Source: Macrotis lagotis
Lineage: Eukaryota > Chordata > Mammalia > Peramelemorphia > Peramelidae
Assembly (NCBI RefSeq): GCF_037893015.1
Contig: NC_133666.1
Coordinates: 460,132,594 to 460,196,593, forward strand
Reading direction: 5' to 3'
Length of the DNA: 64,000 nt
Shown: in pieces, positions 44,969 to 55,907 of the stretch
Position numbering within the stretch: position 1 is the first letter of the stretch
Layout: every line of letters starts with the position of its first letter
Made by a program: the position numbers and the translations under genes
Notes under the pieces: model-generated
The model's database searches: none
Seen by the model: only the letters and a program-made list of their open reading frames with translations
What the model was told of the DNA's origin: nothing

Positions 44969-45346
44969 GAAAGAAATGACTCAGAGAGGAAATAACATGC
45001 ACACTTAATAGGGTATAGAAATCTATCTTATCCTAGAGTAAAATGAGAAGAAAGGGATGATATGGGGAATGGGAAAGGGAAGGGGGGAATGGGGGGAGGG
45101 AAGAGAGGGAAGATTGTGGGATAGAGTACTCAGATACAACATACTTTTGGACAGGGCCAGGATGTAAGGAGAGAGAAAATAGAATAAATGAGAGTGAGGA
45201 GGACTAGAGTGGAGGAAAATACAGCTAATAATAGCAACTATAGGAAAAATACTGAAGCAACTTCTCTGGTAGACTGATGATAAAGAAAGCAACTCACCCC
45301 AGAGACAGAGCCATTGGAATCTGAACACAGACTGAAGTACATTTTT

Positions 45347-45374
45347 TTTTTCTCTCTCTCTCTCTCTCTCTCAC
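45347..45374. repeat. (CT)n microsatellite
   Basis: Short CT tract at a position where the other HAL1 copies have ctctctc. Confidence 0.9.
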
Positions 45375-45559
45375 TAAAAACTCAATCCACTCATTTATTC
45401 ACCAAACAACATCTTTGGGGGGGGGGTGTTGTTTACTCTTATAACAAAATTATTGTAATAATATAAAATAAAATTTTTTAAAATGCCACAATATTCAGGG
45501 ATGAAAAGATATTGGGAAAAATGATGGTATGGAGAAATAAATGGAATCATTACCAAAAA

Positions 45560-46250
45560 TGAAAAAAAATTTTAATCCAATTTTTGTTTTATTTTTAATT
45601 CCAAATTCTCTTCCTCCCACCTTTCCTTCCCTTATTATCTATTGAGAAAGCAATAAAAAAGAATCATTGTGTATATATATATATATGCATATATATATAC
45701 ATACACACACATATCTATAGATGGATGTGTGTGTATAACCAAGCCAAATAGATTCCTATATTAATCACATCAAAAAAAGGAAAATAATGAAAAGAAAAAA
45801 AGATAAGAAAATATGTTTCAATTTGCACAATAAGTCCATCAGATCTCTTATCTGGAGTTAGATAACTAGCTTGTTTCTTATGTGTCCTTTGGAATTGTGG
45901 GTGATCACTGCATAGATCAGAATTCTAAGTCTTTCAAAGTTGTTTTTCTTAACAGTATTATTGATGTTGTATGTATAAATTTTTCTTCTGATTCTGTTCA
46001 TTTTTGTATCAGTTCATAAGACTTCCCAGTTTTTTTTTGAAACCATTCCCTTTATGATTTCTTACAATACAATAGTATTCCATCATATTTATATATCATT
46101 AATGGATGTCTCCTCACTTTCCAATTCTTTGCCACACCAAAAAGAGATACAATCAATATTTTTGCCCATATGACTCCTTTTCCTCTTTCTTTGATCTCTT
46201 TGGAATATAGCCCTTATTAGCTTTCTGTTTGCTTAAAATGCCAAGTAACT
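45560..46250 (-). mobile_element. L1 3' UTR and ORF2 C-terminal end
   Basis: Antisense marsupial L1 text: ttctaagtctttcaaagttg, tgtatcagttcataagactt, caatacaatagtattccatc, aatggatgtctcctcacttt, aattctttgccacaccaaaa. A TA/CA microsatellite lies at 45670-45735. Confidence 0.8.
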
Positions 46251-46254
46251 GATT

Positions 46255-47449
46255 ATTAGAGATTGAGGAAAGTCCAGCTGTTGTTCAATAAGCAAGAAGA
46301 ACAAAATTGTCAACACAGCTTGGAGGAACTGCAGAAAACATTGGGGCATGATTAAATATGTAAACTATTAACAGGATAAATGAGAGTTTTGGACTAGCTA
46401 AAGCAGCGAGGTGAGGTGAGGGGGAGGCAGAGGAGGCAGAGCTAAACCTTACCTCTGATTGCCAAGGCTTGATTGCATACACTAAGCACTCCAGGTGTAT
46501 TCACTCAACACTTCAAAAAAAAAATCAGAGGTGCAGTACAGGTGAGGCACATCTCTGTCTCTTCTGCCTCCCTCACCACATGACCCTGTTCTAAAATCTA
46601 ACAAGCTTGCTAGTTCTGAAATCCCATGATTATCTACTGTCCAGAAAAGATTTGGTTCAGAGTTATGACTGGGAAGCCTTTCCCCATTCTCAACCCAGTA
46701 GCTCTGGTTCTTTTAAGAAATAGTATTCACTAACTTTCTCCAAAGAATTCTCTCTTTTTATAGGTCCATTCCCACAGAATTCAGTTATTGAAGTTCTTCA
46801 CCATGTATCTTAATTTTTCTGTTAGTTATGATAAATCTTTATAGTTTCAATGGGATGAGTAGAGCTGGTCTTGGATAGAGATGACCTATTGGAGAAAATT
46901 ATGAATAAAGTCCAAACCTACTTATTTTCTCCTCCTTCTCCAGGTCAGGAGTGATTATATTATAAAACATATTTGCACTGTCTACCTAATCTCTTCCCCT
47001 TTATGACAGACCATGACCATGAGTGAGATCAGAGCTAAAGGTTGGAATCCCATCCTCAGGTGAGGAAAGAATGGTGAATAATCACCCAGACATTATCCAG
47101 TTTAAACCAGCCTAAACCATTAATCCCATTAAAAAAAATTCTCAAACAAGAAGATATGTATTCTCTGCTCATAGACCCCCCAGTGATACAGAGGCTCACT
47201 ACTTATGACAAAATCTGAAGAAATTGAATACTATCCAACTCAATCCACTCATTTATTCACCAGACAACATTCTGATATTAATTCAATGTCCTAAGAAGTT
47301 ACCCTTATGAGAAAGAAAATATGCTGCTATTTGATGTGAACATCATGGCTGACTTGGCAGTTATGGAACCATGATACAGAGACAGAGTTCAGATCTTGGT
47401 TATGTCACCTACATAACCTCACCTAAGACTTCCCTATAGCAATGCAGTC
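46255..47449. other. Unassigned stretch
   Basis: Unique-looking. A purine-rich patch is at 46410-46440. No gene recognised. Confidence 0.4.
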
Positions 47450-47464
47450 AAGAACACTGAATGA
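47450..47464. repeat. TSD of HAL1 copy C, left
   Basis: aagaacactgaatga, repeated exactly at 53525-53539. Confidence 0.95.
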
Positions 47465-48382
47465 GGGAGCAGAGCCAAAATGGCTGCTTGAAGGCAGGGA
47501 TTCCTGGAAACTCATTCCCCCAAAAACTCCAAAAACCATCAAAATATGACTCTAGCCAAAATTTAGAGGGACAGAACCTTATAGAAAGACTGAGTGATAC
47601 ATTTTCCTAGTCTAAGAAAACTTAGAAGTTCTGTGGGAAAGATCTATTTCTCCAGGACCTGGGATTGTAAAAAGCCAGTATCATTACCAAGAGCAGCCAA
47701 AGCTGCAGTGCACCCAAAGCAGATCCCTGGGGGCACCTGGGTCCATGGTAGAGAGGGCAGTTTCCAGACCTCTTGGCCCAGGGATCACTGGAACAGCTTG
47801 AAGGGGTGGTGAGAAAACTCTGCCACACCAGAGTGAGTGCAGAGCAAGTGTAGGCCTCAGAGCAGCCCTACAGTGGGAACAGGCAGTGGGAATCAGGGAA
47901 GCTAGCCTGCACATGCAGAGCACAGCCCACAGATGGTAAGGGGGTGGGTGAAACTGCAGAAGTCTCTCTGCTCCCCCTGGGTTAGGACTCTGCTGTTTTC
48001 TCACACTCAGATCCAGGTTTCAGTTTGGGCTTCCATACCACCATAGCCGAGCAGGGATCCTCCTCACAGATCCAGGGCAGAGGGGAGGGCCTGTGGTCAT
48101 ACACATACCAAAGCACAGGAAAGAGAGCAGTCAGAGCCTCTCATAAGACCTTGGAGGAATTAAGGTCCCTGTGGATTGACCCCCAAACCCTCGGAAGGTG
48201 GTAAATCAGTCATAGGTCTGAGGAAATGAGCAAACAAAAGAAAAAGAAGAATCTGACCATAGAAAATTACTTTGGTACCATGGAAGATTCAGAAGATGAC
48301 AAAATCAAAACTTCTGTATCCAAAAACCTCCAAAAGAAATAGAAAATGGGTTCAGGCTATGGATGAGTTCAAAAAAGACTCT

Positions 48383-48398
48383 GAAAAGCAATTAAGGG
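48383..48398. repeat. TSD of HAL1 copy D, left
   Basis: gaaaagcaattaaggg, repeated at 51616-51631. The host ORF1 reads on smoothly once copy D is removed. Confidence 0.96.
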
Positions 48399-48404
48399 GG
48401 CAGA

Positions 48405-48418
48405 GCCAAGATGGCGAC
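48405..48418 (+). promoter_or_regulatory. YY1-like site at the HAL1 5' end
   Basis: gccaagatggcgac, starting about 7 bases into the element. Human L1 has the same ccaagatggc word at its 5' end, where YY1 binds and directs the transcription start. In HAL1 copies B and C the word is mutated (ccaagatgttg, ccaaaatggct). Confidence 0.55.
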
Positions 48419-49113
48419 AAGAAGGCATCGAGTCTTAGGAGCTCTCTGATAAAACTCATAAGCTAAGGACTCTAACTAAACTTTCCAGAGACAAAACCCA
48501 CAAAGGGACCCAGTGAGGCAGTTCTCCTACTCAAGCTAACCTGGAAAAGAGCAGAAAGGCTCTGCTCCCCAGGGGTCGGAGGGGCAGCCCACCAGAGGGG
48601 TGGCCGGCAAGAGCGAAAGAACTTCAGCCTCCCGGAGGCAGCCCCAGGGCGCTGGGAGCCGGGGCTCACAGCAGCAGCCGGGGAGTCTCCTGAGCTGCAC
48701 CCCGAGGAGTACTGGGCACAAAGTGGGGGAACAGCATGGGACTTCTGTCAGAGTGAGCACGTGGAGCCCAGCCCTCAGGGCACACAGCCAGCAGCTTGGT
48801 CTTTTGGCAACCCAGAACCAGAAATAGAAGCAGGCAGAGCTGGTAAGCAGGAGCCCCCAGGGCATGAGCCCATTGAGCTCTGTCCTCTGCCTCTGGAACA
48901 GGACTCTGGGGCTCTGACCACATTCAGGTCCTGATAGCAGTCTAGGTCCCCCCATAGAACAGCAGTGCCCCCCCACCTCAGCCCCGTGGCAGAGGGGGGT
49001 GCTTATGGTCATTCACAGACCAGGAGGGAGGAAAGAGCCTTACACACTGAGACCCTTGTGGGAGTGTCCCAAAAGCTCAGGAAGTACCCCAAAACCAGGA
49101 CCAGGCTGGGAAA

Positions 49114-50229
49114 ATGAGCAAGCAGAGAAATAAGAGGAAGACTATTGAGAAATATTTTGCAAATGAGCCCAAGAAGGATCAAAATACTCAATCTGAAGAT
49201 GAGGAAGCACAAGCTCCTGCATCTAAAGACTCCAAGAAAAACAGAAATTGGGCTCAGGCTATGACAGAGATCAAAAAAGACTTTGAAAATCAAATGAGGG
49301 AGTTAGAAGAAAAACTCAGAAAAGAAATGAGAGAGATGCAGGAAAAACATGAAAATGAAGTCAGCAGCTTAGTCAAGGAAATCCAAAAAAATGCTGAAGA
49401 AAATAGCATGCTAAAAACCAGCTTAGGTCAAATGGATAAAACAGTTCAAAAAAGTTATTGAGGAGAAGAATGCTTTAAAAAGCAAAATTGGCCAGCTGGA
49501 AAAAGAGATAAGAAAACTCTCTGAGGAGAACAAATCCTTTAGACAAAGAATAGAATTCAGGGAGATAGATGAATTTACCAGAAATCAGGAATCGATACTT
49601 CAAAACCAAAAAAAAATGAAAAATTAGAAGAAAATGTGAAATATCTCATTGAAAAAACAACTGATATGGAAAACAGACTTAGGAAAGATAATTTAAAAAT
49701 TATTGGAATACATGAAAGTCATGATCAAGAAAAGAGCCTTGACATCATTTTCAAAGAATTACTACAGGAAAATTGCCCTGATATTTTAGAAGCAGATAGC
49801 AAAATAGAAATGGAGAGAATCCACCGATACCCCCAAGAAAGAGATCCCAAAAAACCAACCCCCAGGAATATTATAGTCAAGTTCCAGAACTCCCAAGTCA
49901 AAGAGAAAATATTACAAGCAGCCAGAAGGACACAGTTCAAATATCGTGGAGCTGCAGTCAGGATCACACAGGACTTAGCAGCAACTACATTGGAAGCTCA
50001 TAGGGCTTGGAATACAATATACCAGAAGGCAAGAGAGCTTAGAATGCAGCCAAGAATGAACTACCCAGCAAGGCTGAATGTCCTCTTCCAGGGAAAAAGA
50101 TGGACTTTCAATGAACCAGGGGAATTTCAACTGTTCCTTTTGGAATGGCCAGAGCTGAACAGAAGGTTTGATCTTCAGATACAGGACTCAGGTGAAGCAT
50201 GGAGATTGGAGGAGAGGGGGGAAATATGA
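49114..50229 (+). pseudogene. HAL1 ORF1 (L1 ORF1p-type RNA-binding protein), frame-shifted
   Basis: Encodes an L1 ORF1p-like protein of about 371 codons. The N-terminus is charged (MSKQRNKRKTIEKYF) and is followed by a long coiled coil (about residues 50-165). An RRM domain comes next (NLKIIGIHESHDQEKS ... TPRNIIVKF), then the C-terminal domain (AVRITQDLAATTLEAHRAW ... QPRMNYPARLNVLFQGKRW), close in layout to human ORF1p (TPRHIIVRF, IRLTADLSAETLQARREW). Two compensating one-base slips in A runs, near 49448-49453 and 49607-49616, put about 55 codons out of frame. The first creates a stop at 49459. Before and after, the frame is the same. ORF1p trimers coat element RNA in the cytoplasm. Confidence 0.9.
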
Positions 50230-50694
50230 GGGACTTAATGAGGATGAACTGCATGTATAGAAAAATGATACTGATAATATTCATATGAACCTTCTCAGTT
50301 AATAGAGCAGGTAGAGGGAGCTTTTATAGTTGAAGCACAGGAGAAAGCTGAATTCGAAGATAAAATATGGTGTAAAAATGGAGTCAATAGGAAAAAAAGG
50401 GAAATGGAATGGGAGAAAGAAAAAGGAGAGGGGGAATAGTTCAAGATATTTCACATAATAAGATTTTTTTTTATTACAATGAGCTATTGCAATGATATGG
50501 AAGGGGGGAGGCAAGGGGGAATGAGGGAACCTTTGCTCTCATCAGAGATGGCTAGGAGAGGAAACAGCAAATATGTTCAATGGGGTATAGACATCTGGAA
50601 TAAGAAGGAGGGGGGAGCAGGGGGAAGGGGTGGGGATGTGAATAAAGGAGGAGAGGATGGACTATGGGGAGAGAGTGGTCAGATATAACACATT

Positions 50695-50850
50695 TTCTTT
50701 TTTACTTCCTGCAAGGGGCTGGGATTGGAAGGCCTGCCCAGGACCATAGGGCCAGGTGGATTCTGGGCCTAAGGGGTGGTATGGGGGCTCAGGGCTTCTT
50801 GGCCCCAGGACCAGGGATCTGTCTGCTGCGCCACTCAGCAACCTTACAGC
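50695..50850 (-). repeat. HAL1-internal SINE unit 1
   Basis: Antisense SINE outline (ctgcaagg ... cttggccccaggacca ... ctgctgcgccactcagc). Copies A and C run cacttttga(g/a) straight into (a)gggacagggtgaaagg here, so this is a filled site. Confidence 0.75.
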
Positions 50851-51036
50851 AGAGTCAGAGTGAAAGGAGAGAGAAAATATAGTACATGGTAGTGGAGAAA
50901 TAAGAAAGGAGGGGGTTGCAATCAGCAATGGAAACACTGGAAAAATATGGAAGTAACTTTTGTGATGGACTTATCATAAAGAATGTGACCCACCTGTGAC
51001 AGAGTTGTTGGTGTTGGAATAAAGACTGAAGCACAT

Positions 51037-51197
51037 TTTTTTGTTATTATTATTTGGGGGGAGGGTGCAAGGGCAAGTGGGGCTGGGTAGCCTGCCTGGG
51101 GCCACATAAGAGTGATCTTTGGGTGTCTGGGGCCGGATCTGGACCCAGGTGCTCCTGGCTCAAGGGCCAATGCTCTGTCTGCCACCCAGCCACCCCT
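51037..51197 (-). repeat. HAL1-internal SINE unit 2
   Basis: gggtagcctgcctggggcca ... gtgtctggggccggatctgg ... ggtgctcctggctcaagg. Copies A-C have only a short CT/ATT stretch at this place. Confidence 0.78.
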
Positions 51198-51234
51198 ACT
51201 ATTATTACTATTTTATTTTATTTTGGGTCTTTTT

Positions 51235-51388
51235 TTCCCCTTCTTTTTGGTTTTTGCAGGGCAGTAGGGATTGGGTGGCTTGCATGTCACATGGCTGGGT
51301 GATTGTTGGGTTTACGAGGCTGGATATGGACTCGGGTGCTCATGGCTCCAGGGCTGGTGCTTCGTCTATTGCGCCACCTGGCCATACC
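51235..51388 (-). repeat. HAL1-internal SINE unit 3
   Basis: tttttgcagggcagtaggga ... gggtgattgttgggttta ... gactcgggtgctcatggctc. The same unit with the same flanking joints is in the minus-strand HAL1 fragment at 6724-6870. Confidence 0.8.
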
Positions 51389-51615
51389 CTACAATTATTA
51401 CTATTATTTTTTTAATTTTTATTTTTTTCTCTTCCCTTTACTTTTTTCGCCCAAGCAAGTCTATCTATATTCATGGCGGGAGGGGTATTTTGTTTACTTG
51501 TAAACAAGAATATTTTATTAGTGTAAAAAAAATTTGTACAAAATGAGAGTAAAATAATAAATTTTTAAAAAAATAAATAAATCACATCAGGGTAAAAAAA
51601 ATTTAAAAAAAGTAA

Positions 51616-51631
51616 GAAAAGCAATTAAGGG
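51616..51631. repeat. TSD of HAL1 copy D, right
   Basis: gaaaagcaattaaggg after the A-rich tail of copy D. Confidence 0.96.
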
Positions 51632-52469
51632 AGGTAGAAGAAAAATTGGGAGGAGAAATGAGAGTGATGCAAATAAATCATGAAAACCAAATCAGCAGCT
51701 TGGTGAAAGAAACACAAAAATAAACCGGAAGAAAATAATATGTTAAAAACCAGTTTAGGCCAAATGGAAAAAGTAAAACAAAAAAAGGCAAATGAGGAGA
51801 AGAATGCCTTAAAAAGCAGAATTGGCCAGCTGGAAAAGGAGATAAAAAAAGCTCTCTGAAGAAACTAACTCCCTCAAATGCAGAATGGAACTAAAGGAAG
51901 CTGATGACTTTTCAAGAAATCAAGAAGAAATAAAACTCTTCCAAAAAAAAAAAACAAACCAAAAATTAGAAGAAAATGTGAAATATCTCATTGGAAAAAC
52001 AACTGACCTAGAAAACAGATCCAGAAGAAATAATTTAATAATTATTGGGCTACCTGAAAGTCACGACCAGGAAAAGAGCTGAGACTTCATGTTTCAAGAA
52101 ATATTACAGCAAATTGCCTTGAGATCCTAGAAGCAGAGGGTAAAATAGAAATTGAGGGAATTCACTAATCACTTCCTGAAAGAGATTCCAAAAGAAAAAC
52201 TCCCAGGAATATTATAGCCAAACTCCAAAACTCCCAAGTCAAAGACAAAATCCTAAAAACTGCCAGAAACAAACACTTCAACACTGTGGTTCTAAAGTCA
52301 GGATTGCACAGGATCTGGAAGCATCTACATTAAGGGCTCATAGGGCTTGGAATATGATATTCTGGAAGGCAAAATATTCTTGGTTTACAACCGAGAATCA
52401 ACTACCCAGCAAAACTAAACATCCTCTTTCAGGGAAAAAGATGGACTTTCAATGAAACTGGGGACTTTC

Positions 52470-52633
52470 GGGGTAGCTAGGTGGCATAGTGGATAAAGCA
52501 CCGGCCCTGGAGTCAGGAGTACCTGGTTTCAAATCTGGTCTCAGACACTTAATAATTGCCTAGCTGTGTGGCCTTGGGCAAGCCACTTAACCCTGTTTGC
52601 CTTGCAAAAACCTAAAAAAAAACAAGCAAAAAG
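52470..52633 (+). mobile_element. WSINE1-like SINE inside HAL1 copy C
   Basis: TSD aactggg(g/a)actttc at 52456-52469 and 52634-52647, splitting the ORF1 C-terminal part. Confidence 0.96.
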
Positions 52634-53524
52634 AACTGGGAACTTTCAAACTTTCCTATTGAAACAGCCAGAGCTAAACAGAAAGTTTTATCTTCAAGTA
52701 CAGAACTCAGGTGAAACATAGAGGGGGTGGACAAGAAGGACTAATTATGAGGACTGTAATGATGTTGAAGAAGATACTGATAACTCATATGAACTTTCTC
52801 ATTTATAAGATCAGTGAGAAGGAGCATATATAGACAAAACCCAGGAAGGAGTTGAATATAATGGTATAATATAGTTAAAAGATGAAGTCAGTGGGTGATA
52901 AAGGAAAGTACTGGGAGGAAGAGAAAGGAGAGCAAGAAGGAGCTAAGATATTTCACATAAATGTCCAAAAAAAGCCTTGACAATGGAGTAGAATGGGGGA
53001 AGGCAAAGGGGAATGAGTGAACCATCACTCTCATCAGAAATGGCTCAGAGAGGAAATAACATATATACTTAATAGGGTATAGAAATCTATCTTACTCTAG
53101 AGAAAAATGAGAGGAAAGGGATGGGATAAGGGGGAATGGGGGGAGAGGAATGAGCAGTGGGTGATAGAAGAGAGGGAAGATCATGGGAAAGGGTCCTCAG
53201 CTACAAGACACTTTTGAACAGGGACAGGGTGAAAGGAGAGAGAGAGTGGAATAGATGAGAGTGGGAAGGAATGAAGTGGAGGGAAATACAGCTAGTAACA
53301 GCTGTGGGAAACAATTGTGGGAAAAATATTGAAGCAACTTCTTTGGTGGACTCAGAATAAAGAAGGCAACTCATCTTAGAGACAGAGCCACTGGAATCTG
53401 AACACAGACTGAAGTACATTTTTTTCTCTCTCATTATTCTTGAGGTTTCTCATCTTTTTTGGAGGGAGGGGGGTTTGTGTTTACTCTTACAACAAGATTA
53501 CTGTAATAATATGAAATAAATAAA

Positions 53525-53539
53525 AAGAACACTGAATGA
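53525..53539. repeat. TSD of HAL1 copy C, right
   Basis: aagaacactgaatga directly after aaataaataa. Confidence 0.95.
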
Positions 53540-53704
53540 TATTGAATGAATTGAGCAGTTGCACCTTTTTTCCTATCAGTTTTCTTAATCCTATTCACCC
53601 CAAGTAAAGGATCTAAACTTTTTTTGATCCTCCTTTTTTCCCCAATATAGCTAAATAAGCAAAAAATCCAAATCTTTTGGCAATACTTTGTTTCTCTCAA
53701 GGTT

Positions 53705-54870
53705 TATTCTGAGCTGTTTATTTCTGACTATTTTTAAAAGACCATTCTGCCCTCTTATATATTCATTATCTATTGCCTATTTTTAAATTATAAGTTGGTT
53801 GGCAAGTTCCCTGTATAGCCACCTAGATCTCTTGAGACAAATCTCATTTTTCTTTTTTTTCTAGAATTGTTTCCCTTTGTATCTGTGGAATTTCAGTTCT
53901 GTACATCTTGGTTTGATTTTGGCAATTTAGCCCCTGAAATCCCATCCATCTTTCCTCAGAACTCTTCAAAATCTGCTTTCCCCAAATCTAGGCTACATTC
54001 AGATTTTATCTGTAACTCCTGTCTTTATTTATCATAAACTCTAGGAAGAATGATCACATTTCCCCTAGGTTCCACACAATTTCCAGCTTAGCAACCAATG
54101 AGAATCAGGGTAGAAATTTCCCATGTAAATTCCTCAACCTTTGAAAAATGAGATTGTCATTAAAGCAAACAGTTATTAGCTACTCTGTTTTTGGCAGAGA
54201 GAGTTCTCCAGCAGATGTCTGGTTAATTGAAGTCTCCCATCAGTCCTATATCATACCTCTGGGCAAGGTCTTGTCATCTATTTCCCAAACTTCTTGTCTA
54301 TTTTCTTTTTGTCCAGATGGTATCCTTTCCTAACAAAGTCACTTCTATTTCTCCCTCCATTGACCTGCACCCAGATATATATGTATATGCATACATATAT
54401 ATATATATTTCAAATGAACTACTGGTTAGCCATGCCTCCCAAGTCTTATATTTGTGAAGCAGATTTCTTGACTCCTTGTGAAAGATTTGGCATCTGAATT
54501 TGTCACTAAATTTGATCACATTAGATTCAGTTCAATGTTCTAGCTGTCCATTTGTTTCCAGATCCTGATAATGTAATTCAGTGTGTCAGCTATCCCTTCT
54601 AGCTTTATGGCATCTGCAAATTTGATAAGGATGTCATCTATCTCTTTATCCAAATCAAAAAATAACAATGTCAAACAGCACAGCCCAAGCACAGATCCCT
54701 GAGGTACCCCACTGGGGTTGACATGGTACCATTAATGACTGCTTTTTGAGTTCAGCCAGTTAATCAGTTCAAAATTCACCTAAATGTGAGATTGGTGACT
54801 ACCTCTATCTTTTTTTCCTATAATAACGTGAAATGTCTTTCCAGATGCTTTGCTAAAATGTAAGCCAACT
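53705..54870 (-). mobile_element. CR1/L3 LINE 3' region
   Basis: Antisense CR1/L3 text is clear from 54420 on: gccatgcctcccaagtctta, tggcatctgcaaatttgata, acagcacagcccaagcacag, atccctgaggtaccccactg and ttgctaaaatgtaagccaac. The upstream portion 53705-54400 (tttgtatctgtggaatttca, cctcagaactcttcaaaatc) is placed here tentatively. A short AT repeat lies at 54375-54408. Confidence 0.65.
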
Positions 54871-55029
54871 GTATTTCTTTGTTTTGTTTTGTTTGCTGCA
54901 AGGCAATGGGGTTAAGTGAATTGCCCAAGGTCACATAGCTAGGCAATTATTAAATGTCTGAGGTTGGATTTGAACTCAGGTCCTCCCAACTCCAGGGCTG
55001 GTGTTCTATCCACTGCCACCCAATTGCCC
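54871..55029 (-). mobile_element. WSINE1-like SINE inside CR1/L3
   Basis: TSD aagccaact at 54862-54870 and 55031-55039, approximately. Confidence 0.93.
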
Positions 55030-55302
55030 CAAGCCAACTCTATCCATAGTATTGCCTTCATATACCAGTATAATAATCTTTTCTAAAAATGGTCCCATGG
55101 TGGTATTGCCCCCACAAAAAACTTTTTCTAGTTACTGGAAATGGAAAAGACATATTTCCTCCCTTCCTTTTCTGGAATATATAAGTTATGGTTCTAAAAA
55201 GTCTTATTCTACAAACTAAATAGAAAAAAAATGTTTCATTACATTTTAATCACAAATCATAGCCAATGACTTACGAGACCCATCATTTAAAATATAACTT
55301 GC

Positions 55303-55462
55303 AGGGCAGCTAGGTGGCGCAGTGGATAGAGAACGGTCCCTGGAGTCAGGAGTACCTGAGTTCAAATCCGGCCTCAGACACTTAACAATTACCTAGCTGT
55401 ATGGCCTTGGGCAAACCACTTAACCCCATTGCCTTGCAAAAATCTAAAAAATAAAAATAAAT
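55303..55462 (+). mobile_element. WSINE1-like SINE
   Basis: TSD aaatataacttg; the right copy is at 55463-55474. A box tggcgcagtgg intact. Confidence 0.96.
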
Positions 55463-55469
55463 AAATATA

Positions 55470-55905
55470 ACTTGGACTGTTTCTCCCTCAATGAAAGCTC
55501 TCCCCAAAATGTCATGGTCTGGACCTATGATTTCATAAGAGACCAAGCAGCATGGAAATTTCTTTCATACATGTTGATCAATCAACTGATCTCTAGATGT
55601 ACTCTTAGAGAACTGGCTGGGACACTGAAAAGTGAAGTGACCTTGCCTATGATTTTCACTGCCAATATGTGACTTTCCAGCCCTATATCCATTATGTCAT
55701 ATTGTTTTGTATGTTTTGGGGACTAAAACAGGAGGGACTAAAACCCACCAAGTCAGAATTCTAGACTTGGGTGAATAAATATCATAACAGTCAACACTAT
55801 TTTCTTCCCACAATTAAGAATACCAGACTGAATCTTTTAGGCAAAAAAGGCAACAAATGAGGTTTGTTGAGAAGTTAACCAGGTTCACCAAAAATGCTTT
55901 TAAAG
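55470..55905. other. Unassigned stretch, possibly more CR1/L3
   Basis: ccaagcagcatggaaatttc and cagaattctagacttgggtg suggest old repeat, but I cannot place it. Confidence 0.35.
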
Positions 55906-55907
55906 GA

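Larger units (their letters stand above)
40081..45476 (+). mobile_element. HAL1 copy B, interrupted by BAK1 retrocopy and by L1 plus SINE
   Basis: The 5' end (ggggtggagccaagatgttg) and 5' UTR match copy C at 47465. ORF1-like sequence at 40713-40994 encodes coiled-coil text (KKEFEKQLREVEKKLGGEMR). After the BAK1 insertion it resumes at 43023, through KCRIGLKEADDLARNQEEI and on to the RNA-binding and C-terminal part near 43820. The 3' UTR runs 43823-44211 and 44989-45476 without any ORF2. Frame breaks are many, so ORF1 is dead. Removing the two insertions gives an element of about 2.6 kb. A weak TSD (aaattttttttaa-like) may flank it. Confidence 0.85.
48399..51615 (+). mobile_element. HAL1 copy D, full-length, about 3.2 kb
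   Basis: It has a GC-rich 5' UTR (48399-49113), ORF1 (49114-50229), then a 1.4-kb 3' UTR and an A-rich tail, with a perfect 16-bp TSD. There is no reverse transcriptase or endonuclease, so it must have moved with L1 proteins. The 3' UTR differs from copies A-C by three antisense SINE-derived units. It is the youngest HAL1 here because it sits inside copy C. Confidence 0.92.
47465..53524 (+). mobile_element. HAL1 copy C, full-length but split by copy D and a SINE
   Basis: The left part 47465-48398 holds the 5' UTR (ggagcagagccaaaatggct) and the start of ORF1 near 48225. The right part 51632-53524 holds the rest of ORF1 (KEADDFSRNQEEIKLF, then KLEENVKYLIGKTTDLENRS) and the 3' UTR. No ORF2 lies between ORF1 and the tail. 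Without insertions the element is about 2.7 kb and has a perfect 15-bp TSD. ORF1 contains several frame breaks. It groups with copy B by shared wording such as agaagcagagggtaa. Confidence 0.9.

Noticed and set aside
48550-48720. CpG island or host promoter
   Set aside because: The GC-rich patch is the 5' UTR of HAL1 copy D, bounded by its TSD.
48399-51615. Full-length autonomous L1
   Set aside because: No endonuclease or reverse transcriptase frame follows ORF1; the 3' UTR starts at once, as in the other three copies.
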